Assembly: GCF_026125825.1 (NCBI RefSeq)
Contig: NZ_JAHCKK010000053.1
Location: 1 to 32,380, forward strand
Reading direction: 5' to 3'
Origin: Hydrogenophaga sp.
GTDB taxonomy: Bacteria > Pseudomonadota > Gammaproteobacteria > Burkholderiales > Burkholderiaceae_C
Length of the DNA: 32,380 nucleotides
Shown here: piece by piece, positions 24,623 to 31,698 of the stretch
How the letters are laid out: every line of letters begins with the position of its first letter
How positions within the stretch are numbered: position 1 is the stretch's first letter
The notes under the pieces: generated by a model
The model's input: only the letters and a program-made list of their open reading frames with translations
What the model was told of the DNA's origin: nothing
The model's database searches: none
Made by a program: the position numbers and the translations under genes

Positions 24623-25024
24623 CTACGTGGTGTAGTCGCCGCTGGCCTCGGGCTGGAACAGCAGCTCGACGACCTCGGCCTCGCAGGCGTCGCCGTTGGG
24701 CGTGCGCCAGCGCGCGGTGGCCCCCACGCGCTGGCCGAGCAGGCTGGCGCCCACGGGCGAGAGCACCGAGATGAAGCCCAGGTGGGGCTCGGCATCGGCG
24801 GGGTAGCACAGCGTGAGCTTCTGGCGCTTGCCCGTGGCGACGTCTTCGAGGATGACTTGCGAGTACATCGTGACGACATTGGCCGGCACCTCGCGCGAGG
24901 GCACGAGGTCCAGCGAGTCCAGCGTCTCGGCCAGCTCGGGCGGCATCTTGCCTCCGCGCAGGTTGTTCAGGCGCGTGAAGTCGAGTTCGGTGAGCAGGCG
25001 TTCACCGGTCAGGGTCTTGTGCAT
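24623..25024 (-). CDS. Rnk-like nucleoside diphosphate kinase regulator (GreA/GreB C-terminal fold)
   Basis: A 133-residue protein with a short helical N-terminal part (ELDFTRLNNL) and a GreA/GreB C-terminal-like FKBP domain (LGFISVLSPVGASLLGQRVG). Rnk proteins bind RNA polymerase near the secondary channel without the Gre coiled-coil tip and affect NTP pools and virulence factors. The ATG at 25024 follows GGAG; another ATG lies at 25036, and the two sit in the palindrome ATGGAG-CA-CTCCAT (25023-25036), which buries the ribosome site. Upstream of the universal stress gene in the same direction. Confidence 0.88.
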   Translation of the reverse strand: MHKTLTGERLLTELDFTRLNNLRGGKMPPELAETLDSLDLVPSREVPANVVTMYSQVILEDVATGKRQKLTLCYPADAEPHLGFISVLSPVGASLLGQRVGATARWRTPNGDACEAEVVELLFQPEASGDYTT

Positions 25025-25088
25025 GGAGCACTCCATCTGGTGCGGCCATGCTGCGGATGTGCAGCGGCCACGATCGCGCTGGGCTGGG

Positions 25089-25137
25089 GCCCGGCGATAG
25101 ATGGTTGCGCAAAAGGGAGGAGGGGGTATCGCCGGGC
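25089..25137. repeat. long inverted repeat upstream of the Rnk-like gene
   Basis: GCCCGGCGATA (25089-25099) and TATCGCCGGGC (25127-25137) are perfect 11-bp arms with a 27-base spacer that itself contains the palindrome TTGCGCAA (25104-25111). It lies 65-113 bases upstream of the Rnk-like start and could be an activator site, a terminator stem or an attenuator. Confidence 0.5.
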
Positions 25138-25263
25138 TTAGGAATGTGCGGCCGGCTGGCGCAGTCCCGCCGTGCCCATCAGCTTGCGACCGGCCACGGC
25201 CGAACCTGCCATCAGGGGCAGGCGCGCGTGGCGGTTGAAAGTGAGGGTGGACCGGGATGCCAT
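25138..25263 (-). CDS. possible 41-residue basic peptide
   Basis: MASRSTLTFNRHARLPLMAG begins a short basic peptide without recognisable family. No Shine-Dalgarno is seen. A near-sigma54 sequence (minus strand, 25308-25294, CGCACAAGCCTTGCC) stands 32 bases upstream with one -24 mismatch. Doubtful; reported because it fits the pattern of small genes here. Confidence 0.2.
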   Translation of the reverse strand: MASRSTLTFNRHARLPLMAGSAVAGRKLMGTAGLRQPAAHS

Positions 25264-25316
25264 GGGGGGTATTGTAGGCGCGGTGCCCATTCTGGCAAGG
25301 CTTGTGCGGTTGTTCG

Positions 25317-25682
25317 TCAGCGGCGCGGGTCCTTGCGCGGGGCGGTGGGCGAGGAGGGTGGTGCTTTCTGTGTCGGGGATTCGCCGCCCGCGCCAGGCAC
25401 GTAGCCGGCGCGCTGGCCCGCGTCCAGGCCGGGTGTGGCGCGCATGTCCGTGTCCACCTGACCGTCCTTCAGATCCTGGTGCGCCTGTTGCATTTCGGGG
25501 TCCGGCGCTTGGGCCGTGCTGTCGGTGGATTGGTCGCGTTCGTGCGGCAACTCCAGGTGGTCGTCGGCTTCGCGCCCGGGCGTGGACCCAGGTGCGCGCG
25601 GTGTGCGGCTCACCGGGTTCGAGGGATCGCGCTGGGGCGCGCCGGAGGGCCGGGGTGGTGCGGCTGCGGGGGGCTGGCTCAT
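25317..25682 (-). CDS. small disordered hydrophilic protein (121 aa)
   Basis: The product begins MSQPPAAAPPRPSGAPQRDP and is rich in Pro, Asp, Arg, Gln and Ala with no hydrophobic core, no signal peptide and no membrane segment, so it is probably intrinsically disordered. No family recognised. AGGAG lies 7-11 bases before the ATG at 25682 and a sigma54-type site (25725-25740) lies 44 bases upstream. Divergent from the lipoprotein gene at 25829, whose own sigma54-type site is next to this one. Confidence 0.65.
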   Translation of the reverse strand: MSQPPAAAPPRPSGAPQRDPSNPVSRTPRAPGSTPGREADDHLELPHERDQSTDSTAQAPDPEMQQAHQDLKDGQVDTDMRATPGLDAGQRAGYVPGAGGESPTQKAPPSSPTAPRKDPRR

Positions 25683-25724
25683 CGGGAGGCTCCTGGGGCG
25701 TGGGGGTGTCCACCCTGCAGCCTC

Positions 25725-25740
25725 GGCAAGCCATGTGCCT
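25725..25740 (-). promoter_or_regulatory. sigma54 (-24/-12) promoter, leftward
   Basis: On the minus strand AGGCACATGGCTTGCC matches the RpoN consensus TGGCAC-N5-TTGC with correct GG-N10-GC spacing. It serves the disordered-protein gene starting at 25682 and forms a divergent pair with the site at 25767. Confidence 0.75.
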
Positions 25741-25766
25741 GCCAAAGGATGGGCCGTGTGGCGCGC

Positions 25767-25782
25767 AGGCACCCGACTTGCC
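25767..25782 (+). promoter_or_regulatory. sigma54 (-24/-12) promoter, rightward
   Basis: AGGCACCCGACTTGCC matches the RpoN consensus with exact spacing, 48 bases before the lipoprotein ATG. Confidence 0.75.
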
Positions 25783-25828
25783 CCGATTCACAGGCGCAGG
25801 AGGTCTTGCGCGCCATCAGGAGATCACC

Positions 25829-26083
25829 ATGAAAACGCTGCTTTCTTCCCGTGTGGTGCTGGGTGCCGCGGTCGCGACCACCTCGCTGGTGCTGCTTGCC
25901 GGCTGCGACCGTCGGCCCACCGACGTGCCACCACCCACGACGAGCGAGATGGAACGCGACCGCGATCGCACCAGCAATCCGCCGATGCCCCCCAGCTCGC
26001 CAGCCATGCCGGCGCCCGGGGCGAACCCGAGCCCGCCGGCGAGCTCGCCGGCCACGCCCGCGCCCGGCGGCACGACGCAGTAA
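25829..26083 (+). CDS. small proline-rich lipoprotein (84 aa)
   Basis: A type II signal peptide (about residues 1-25) ends in the lipobox L-A-G-C with C26 as the lipidated residue. The mature part of about 59 residues is Pro/Ala/Ser-rich (MPPSSPAMPAPGANPSPP and repeats of ATPAPGG type), so it is likely an extended disordered tether. Residue +2 is Asp (CD), the Lol-avoidance signal in E. coli, which would keep it at the inner membrane; whether that holds here is uncertain. AGGAG precedes the ATG and a sigma54-type promoter stands upstream. No family recognised. Confidence 0.8.
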   Translation: MKTLLSSRVVLGAAVATTSLVLLAGCDRRPTDVPPPTTSEMERDRDRTSNPPMPPSSPAMPAPGANPSPPASSPATPAPGGTTQ

Positions 26084-26122
26084 GGCGCTTGGCCGCGCGC
26101 CCCGGGGCGCGATGTGGCCGGC

Positions 26123-26332
26123 TCAGTGGCGCCGGGGCTGTTTGGGTGCGGGTGGCGCCTTGCCGCCGGCCTTGCGCGCTTCCGACAGGCCGATGGCCAC
26201 GGCCTGCTGGCGGCTGCGCACCGGGTCGCCAGAACTGCTTTCGAGTTCGCCTTTCTTGAACTCGTGCATCACCTTCTTCATCTTGCGCTCGGTGATGGCC
26301 TCGGGCTTGATGCGGGTGGACGTGCTGGTCAT
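26123..26332 (-). CDS. DUF6496-like small basic protein (69 aa)
   Basis: The product contains KMKKVMHEFKKGEL, a GDPVRSRQQAVAIGLSEARKAG stretch and a basic PKQPRRH tail, the pattern of the small DUF6496-type family common in stress gene clusters. Basic and soluble; function unknown, nucleic-acid binding possible. AAGGAG lies 7-12 bases before the ATG. A weaker sigma54-like site (26376-26391) stands 45 bases upstream. Confidence 0.8.
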   Translation of the reverse strand: MTSTSTRIKPEAITERKMKKVMHEFKKGELESSSGDPVRSRQQAVAIGLSEARKAGGKAPPAPKQPRRH

Positions 26333-26375
26333 GAGAGGTCTCCTCAAAGGGTGAAGGTGCGAATGCCGGGCGAAC

Positions 26376-26391
26376 GGCGTACCCGGTGCCA
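26376..26391 (-). promoter_or_regulatory. weaker sigma54-like promoter, leftward
   Basis: TGGCACCGGGTACGCC on the minus strand has a perfect -24 TGGCAC and the GG-N10-GC spacing but ACGC instead of TTGC at -12. Its distance to the DUF6496-like ATG (45 bases) equals that of the strong sites. Confidence 0.45.
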
Positions 26392-26405
26392 CCCGGTGGA
26401 AAAGT

Positions 26406-26449
26406 CGGGGAAAAGCCGGGGGAAAGCCGGGGGAAAGCCGGGGGAAAGC
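26406..26449. repeat. four 11-bp tandem repeats
   Basis: CGGGGGAAAGC is repeated three times (26417-26449) after one copy with a single change (26406-26416), and a degenerate fifth unit CGGTGAACCGG follows (26450-26460). Non-coding, located between two divergent sigma54-type promoters. The 11-bp period puts every copy on nearly the same face of the helix. Confidence 0.9.
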
Positions 26450-26478
26450 CGGTGAACCGGCCCTTCTTGCCGCAAAAC

Positions 26479-26494
26479 AGGCACACGCCTTGCC
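26479..26494 (+). promoter_or_regulatory. sigma54 (-24/-12) promoter, rightward
   Basis: AGGCACACGCCTTGCC, exact GG-N10-GC spacing and TTGC, 45 bases before the ATG at 26538. Confidence 0.75.
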
Positions 26495-26537
26495 CAGGAG
26501 GGACTTCCATCTACAGATCCACCGACAGGAGTCCCCG

Positions 26538-26744
26538 ATGACCAAGGTTCACGCTCACGTGCCCGACGTACCCAAGCCCACGCCGCCGGTGCCGCCCCCA
26601 CCGCCACCGGGGCAGCCGGTCGTGCCGCCGGAGACGCCCACCCAGTTGCCACCGGACATCCGCGAGCCCGAGGTGCCCGATGAGCAGACCCCCCCAGCGG
26701 GCGACCCGCCCCGGCAGCCGACGCCCATCGTGTCCCTGCACTGA
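26538..26744 (+). CDS. small proline-rich protein (68 aa)
   Basis: The product begins MTKVHAHVPDVPKPTPP and about one third of its residues are proline, with runs such as VPPPPPPG; it cannot form a normal globular fold and has no signal peptide. No family recognised. A good ACAGGAG precedes the ATG and a sigma54-type promoter stands upstream, which argues that it is expressed. It lies 122 bases ahead of the sigma54 activator gene. Confidence 0.65.
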   Translation: MTKVHAHVPDVPKPTPPVPPPPPPGQPVVPPETPTQLPPDIREPEVPDEQTPPAGDPPRQPTPIVSLH

Positions 26745-26866
26745 CCTGGCCGAACTTCAACCGGCGCGCGCGCCCGCCTGGAGACCGGTGAAACGGTGGC
26801 ATCATGGGCGCCGTTTCGATGCACGAGACAGCCCGTGGGTGGGCGCAGACCAAGGAACCGCAAGAG

Positions 26867-28294
<1,428 letters not shown>

Positions 28295-28305
28295 CCGGCC
28301 AGGCA

Positions 28306-28321
28306 AGGCACGCCGCTTGCC
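28306..28321 (+). promoter_or_regulatory. sigma54 (-24/-12) promoter, rightward
   Basis: AGGCACGCCGCTTGCC is the best match of the set (GGCACG at -24, TTGC at -12), starting 11 bases after the response-regulator stop and 50 bases before the ATG at 28370. A perfect 7-4-7 palindrome GGTGACC-CCCT-GGTCACC (28333-28350) lies at the expected start of the transcript. Confidence 0.8.
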
Positions 28322-28369
28322 GCGCGGGGGCAGGTGACCCCCTGGTCACCGCCGTCACAGGAGTGCCCC

Positions 28370-28636
28370 ATGTCCCTCATCACCGTCGCAGGCGAAAAGA
28401 AGCCCTGTGCGCTGGAACTGGCCGATGCCAGCGCGCCCGTGCACGCGCAGGACCCGCAAGACCCCCGCCCCTGCGCGCTGCTGTGCGCGCAGGCGGATGG
28501 CGCCCCTGCGGCGCCCGCATCCCCTCTTGCGCCCGCGCCAGGGCCCAGCGCACCGCCCGAAGACGAAAGCGCCGACCCGGTGGGCGACGGCCACACCGAC
28601 GCGGAGTGGGCCGCGCAGCACCCTCCGGCCCGCTGA
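28370..28636 (+). CDS. small acidic proline/alanine-rich protein (88 aa)
   Basis: The product begins MSLITVAGEKKPCALELADA; the rest is Pro/Ala/Asp-rich (APASPLAPAPGPSAPPEDES, ending DAEWAAQHPPAR) and probably disordered, with three cysteines in the N-terminal half and no signal peptide. No family recognised. ACAGGAG precedes the ATG, and the strongest sigma54-type promoter in the window stands upstream. It follows the activator gene directly. Confidence 0.7.
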   Translation: MSLITVAGEKKPCALELADASAPVHAQDPQDPRPCALLCAQADGAPAAPASPLAPAPGPSAPPEDESADPVGDGHTDAEWAAQHPPAR

Positions 28637-28642
28637 GGCCGC

Positions 28643-28671
28643 AAAAAAGGGCCCGCAACGGGTGCGGGCCC
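28643..28671 (-). terminator. rho-independent terminator for the PA2169-like gene
   Basis: GGGCCCGCA (28649-28657) and TGCGGGCCC (28663-28671) form a perfect 9-bp stem with a 5-base loop; on the minus strand TTTTTT follows (28648-28643). It also lies seven bases past the stop of the convergent gene and may act on both sides. Confidence 0.85.
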
Positions 28672-28690
28672 AAAGGGGAGGATCGGCGTG

Positions 28691-29149
28691 TCAGTGAGCG
28701 GCTGCGGCCTTGTGCTGGTCGCGCAGCGCGCGGATCTGGTCGTGGTTGCGCTGCACGCCTTGCATCTGCGCCTCGACCACGCTGCGGATGTCGGCCGGCA
28801 GCTCGTCTTTCAGCGCGGAGCGGTAGCGCGCCAGGGCGGCGTCTTCACCGCGTTCGGTTTCTTCGAGCATGGCCAGGTCGGTGTAGCCGGCCAGGGTGCC
28901 CTTGACGGCCACCCAGCCGCGGTGGGCCGCGCCGGTGGCGGTGCCGCTGTCTTCAGGCTTGCCGCCTTGCTGCATCACGATGGTCTGGAGTTCGGCGGCG
29001 GCGCGGCGGCAGTCTTCGGCGCGGGTCATGAAGAGCGACTTGATCTGCGGGTCGACGGCGTGATCCGCACTGGCCTTGAAGCCGTACTCACCGTCCTTGC
29101 AGGTCTCGATGAGGTTGTTGAGCGTGTTGATGGTGCGTGTGTCTTTCAT
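28691..29149 (-). CDS. PA2169 family four-helix-bundle protein (DUF2383)
   Basis: A 152-residue all-helical soluble protein: NTLNNLIETCKDGEYGFKASADHA at the start, then SLFMTRAEDCRRAAAELQ, and a last helix with VEAQMQGVQRNHDQIRALRD. The family has a ferritin-like bundle and is induced in stationary phase or stress; no enzyme activity is known. AAAGGAAC lies before the ATG at 29149. It has its own strong terminator. A weak sigma54-like site (29227-29242) and a perfect palindrome GGGACT-GAA-AGTCCC (29189-29203) lie upstream. Confidence 0.9.
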   Translation of the reverse strand: MKDTRTINTLNNLIETCKDGEYGFKASADHAVDPQIKSLFMTRAEDCRRAAAELQTIVMQQGGKPEDSGTATGAAHRGWVAVKGTLAGYTDLAMLEETERGEDAALARYRSALKDELPADIRSVVEAQMQGVQRNHDQIRALRDQHKAAAAH

Positions 29150-29226
29150 GGCGTTCCTTTTGAAGTTGTGGACAGGACGCCGAACCGGGGGACTGAAAGT
29201 CCCAACCCATCCGACGTTGTTCCTAG

Positions 29227-29242
29227 GGCACGTGGCGTACCC
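29227..29242 (-). promoter_or_regulatory. weak sigma54-like site upstream of the PA2169-like gene
   Basis: GGGTACGCCACGTGCC on the minus strand keeps GG-N10-GC but differs from consensus once in each element (GGTACG, GTGC); 79 bases from the ATG. The 15-bp palindrome at 29189-29203 would lie in the leader. Confidence 0.35.
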
Positions 29243-29257
29243 GCTGCACGGGCGCCG

Positions 29258-30403
29258 TCACAGAGGGCCCTGCGCAATGGCCGCTTCGATGGCACCCACG
29301 AGCACTTCAGGCGGGCAGGGTTTGAGCAGCAGGCGAACGCCCGCAGGCGGGCGGGTGTCGCCGTGGTGGCCGCTGATCAGCACCACGGGCAGCTTCGGCA
29401 AGATTTGCCGCAAGTGGTTCGCCAGCGCGATGCCATCCATCTTGCCGGGCATCAGCACATCGCTGACGACCACGTCAAAGCCCGGTGGCGTGTCGATGAG
29501 CCGCAGCGCTTCCTGCGCGCCGGCCGCGCACACCACGTCGCAGCCGTAGGAGCGCAGCACGGCGGCGGTGGCTTCGCCCAAGGCCTCGTTGTCCTCGACG
29601 AGCAGCAGCCGCGTCCCCGCGATGGCCGCGGCCGAGGCGGGCGTGGCCGCGTGTGCGTCCTGGGGCTCGCCGGTGTGGGCGGGCAGCACCAGGGTGACGG
29701 TGGTGCCCTCGCCCGGTGTGCTCTCCAGGCGCGCGCGGCCACCGGCCTGCAGGCAGAAACCGTAGACCTGGCTCAGGCCCAGCCCGGCGACCTCGCGCGG
29801 CTCGCGGGTGGAGAAGAAGGGCTCGAAAGCGCGGTGGGCGACGGTGTCGCTCATGCCCTGGCCGTCATCGCGCAGGGTGATTCGCACGTAGCTTCCCTTG
29901 GGGAGCCCTTCCAGGTCTTCCGGCTCGGACGGGGCGGCGCTCAACCACAGATGGCCCTGGCCCGGGATGGCCTCGCGCGCGTTGAGCGCCAGGTTGATGA
30001 GCGAGAGTTCGAGCTCGCCCGGGTCCAGCCGCACGGCGGGCGTGTGTTCGTCGACCTCGGTGGTCAGCGTGATGCGGCGGTCGAGCAAGGTTCGCAGCAG
30101 TTCGGCGGTCTCGGGCAGGAAGGTCTGGAGTTGCAGCACCTGCGGGTGCACGGTCTGGCGGCCGGCAAAGCGCAGCAGGTGCTGGGTCAGGCGCCCGCCG
30201 GTGTCCACCGCATTCAAGGTGGCCTCGATCGCGGGCTGCAGGGCCGGGGCCGGGGCCAGGCGGCGCATCAGGTGGGCGCAGTTGCTGACGATGCCCAGCA
30301 GGTTGTTGAACTCGTGCGCGATACCCCCGGTGAGTCGCCCCAGGGCTTCCACGCGGTGGTTGTGCGAGGCGCGCTGTTCCAGCTTCGGTGTGTTCCACCG
30401 CAT
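29258..30403 (-). CDS. sensor histidine kinase, C-terminal part (kinase core plus receiver), frameshifted from its sensor half
   Basis: A 381-residue open frame. HisKA with phospho-acceptor H30 (GRLTGGIAHEFNNLLGIVSN) is followed by HATPase_c (NLALNAREAIPG, DDGQGM, VAGLGLSQVYG) and a C-terminal receiver with D315 (VVVSDVLMPG) and an LLLKPC lysine motif. The N-terminal coil (PKLEQRASHNHRVEAL) continues directly from the HAMP/coil of the overlapping upstream frame, so this is the back half of one kinase. The shift lies at about 30380-30400; one base too many (or two too few) would explain it. The ATG at 30403 could allow the half to be made alone. Probable partner of the sigma54 response regulator. 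Confidence 0.8.
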   Translation of the reverse strand: MRWNTPKLEQRASHNHRVEALGRLTGGIAHEFNNLLGIVSNCAHLMRRLAPAPALQPAIEATLNAVDTGGRLTQHLLRFAGRQTVHPQVLQLQTFLPETAELLRTLLDRRITLTTEVDEHTPAVRLDPGELELSLINLALNAREAIPGQGHLWLSAAPSEPEDLEGLPKGSYVRITLRDDGQGMSDTVAHRAFEPFFSTREPREVAGLGLSQVYGFCLQAGGRARLESTPGEGTTVTLVLPAHTGEPQDAHAATPASAAAIAGTRLLLVEDNEALGEATAAVLRSYGCDVVCAAGAQEALRLIDTPPGFDVVVSDVLMPGKMDGIALANHLRQILPKLPVVLISGHHGDTRPPAGVRLLLKPCPPEVLVGAIEAAIAQGPL

Positions 30404-31508
30404 CGCTGACCTGGCGCTCCAGCTCGATGCGCGCGTGGCGGATGGCGTGCCCCGCGTCGTGCATGGTCAGGGCGACCTGGTCGCACTCCAGCAGGCCGGT
30501 GCGGGTGCGGCGCAGGGGCCGGCCTTCGCGCAGGTCCAGCGCCATCTGCTTGATGGTGTGCAGGGGGGTGACGATGCGCCGCGCCACCCAGGCCGCGGCC
30601 ACCAGCGAGACCACGATCAGCGCCAGCATGGCCAGGGCCACCTGCTGCACGGCGCGGGGCACCGCGCCTTCGAACTGCGCGCGCGACATGCCGGTGAGGT
30701 AGGTCCAGCCCTGGGGCGAGGTGTGGAAGTACAGGGTCACGGGGTCACCGTCGAGCGACACCGAGTGCACGAGGCCTTCGCGTTCGGTGTCCAGGTGGGC
30801 CTGGAGATCGGGCGTGGCCGGTCGCCCGCTGTGGATCTCGCCACGGGGGTGGCGCGCGACCACGCGGCCCTGGCTGTCGATGATGGCCGCGAGCCAGCCC
30901 GGCGGCAGGTGCTGCTCGTCGATGATGCGCTGGAACTCGTGCGGCAGCACGGTGAGCGACAGGTTGAGCACCGCCTGGCCGTCGCGCAGGACGGGCTGCA
31001 CCAGCGTGGCGTAGGAAATGCCCAGGCCCGCGTCCTGCCGCAAAGGCAGGATCATCGGGCGGTCCAACATCGGGGGCTGGGGGCCTGTGCGCAAGCGGGT
31101 CCCGGCGGCCAGGCGGGTGTTGACCAGCACCTGGTCCGCGTTGCGCAGTTCCAGCCAGCCTTCGAGCCCGGTCAGCGTGCGCCGCGCCTGCTGGTCGAAA
31201 TCGCGCAGGGCGGCGGGCGAGAGCCGGGGGGCTGTGTCAAGCAGGCTGGAACTGGCCAGCGCGCGCACCACCACGGCCCGCTGGGTGAGCTCGCGGTCGA
31301 GCACCATGGACAGGGCACGTGTGGTTTCTTCAAGCACGTGCTCGCTGCTTTCCCGCTCCATGCGGTAGGTCAGGCCCAGCACCCAGGCGGCCGCGCAGAG
31401 CGCGGGCAACAGCACGGCGAGCACCAGCGCGATCAGGCGCGTCCGGATCGAGAAACCGCGGGCCGACAGGGCGCCCGGTTCTTGCTTCGAAGGAAGTATG
31501 GAAAACAT
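29865..31508 (-). CDS. sensor histidine kinase, N-terminal part (periplasmic sensor, TM, HAMP), frameshifted
   Basis: From the ATG at 31508 the frame encodes a transmembrane segment (about 21-45), a large periplasmic double-Cache-like sensor (about 46-290), a second transmembrane segment (about 297-320, LALIVVSLVAAAWVA) and HAMP, then the coil RIELERQVSDAV. After about residue 372 (near 30390) the frame turns into low-complexity Arg/Pro sequence to a stop at 29865, while the true continuation is in another frame (29258-30403). So the meaningful part is about 30390-31508. Earlier ATGs at 31541 and 31550 are possible. A sigma54-type site (31575-31590) stands upstream. Confidence 0.75.
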   Translation of the reverse strand: MFSILPSKQEPGALSARGFSIRTRLIALVLAVLLPALCAAAWVLGLTYRMERESSEHVLEETTRALSMVLDRELTQRAVVVRALASSSLLDTAPRLSPAALRDFDQQARRTLTGLEGWLELRNADQVLVNTRLAAGTRLRTGPQPPMLDRPMILPLRQDAGLGISYATLVQPVLRDGQAVLNLSLTVLPHEFQRIIDEQHLPPGWLAAIIDSQGRVVARHPRGEIHSGRPATPDLQAHLDTEREGLVHSVSLDGDPVTLYFHTSPQGWTYLTGMSRAQFEGAVPRAVQQVALAMLALIVVSLVAAAWVARRIVTPLHTIKQMALDLREGRPLRRTRTGLLECDQVALTMHDAGHAIRHARIELERQVSDAVEHTEAGTARLAQPPRGSPGATHRGYRARVQQPAGHRQQLRPPDAPPGPGPGPAARDRGHLECGGHRRAPDPAPAALCRPPDRAPAGAATPDLPARDRRTAANLARPPHHADHRGRRTHARRAAGPGRARTLAHQPGAQRARGHPGPGPSVVERRPVRAGRPGRAPQGKLRANHPAR

Positions 31509-31574
31509 CGGAGGCCTGGCCCAAGGGCGCCGCACTGTCATCGCCCACATTTCCCAGGCGCCCTGAGGTAGGAG

Positions 31575-31590
31575 GGCAATCCGTGTGCCC
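31575..31590 (-). promoter_or_regulatory. sigma54 (-24/-12) promoter for the sensor kinase
   Basis: GGGCACACGGATTGCC on the minus strand has exact spacing and a TTGC -12 element; the -12 GC is 68 bases from the ATG at 31508, or 35 from that at 31541. Divergent to the site at 31621. Confidence 0.65.
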
Positions 31591-31620
31591 GTGTGCGGCC
31601 TGCCAGCGGCCGCGCGGGCC

Positions 31621-31636
31621 TGGCATCCCGCTTGCC
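31621..31636 (+). promoter_or_regulatory. sigma54 (-24/-12) promoter for the outer-membrane barrel gene
   Basis: TGGCATCCCGCTTGCC has TGGCA at -24, TTGC at -12 and exact spacing, 64 bases before the ATG at 31699. It forms a back-to-back pair with the sensor-kinase site 31 bases away. Confidence 0.75.
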
Positions 31637-31698
31637 CTGAGCAGGCGCTGCATTCGATTTCCGGCGCAGTGTTTCTCCAACCCACCAGGACTCTCACC

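Noticed and set aside
25172-26083. A 303-codon plus-strand frame reaching into the lipoprotein
   Set aside because: Only the last 84 codons, starting at 25829 with a ribosome site and signal peptide, look like protein; the upstream part is Arg-rich and antisense to another gene.
26797-26812. TGGCATCATGGGCGCC upstream of the response regulator as a sigma54 promoter
   Set aside because: Good -24 element and spacing, but the -12 element is GCGC instead of TTGC; mentioned only as a possibility under the gene.
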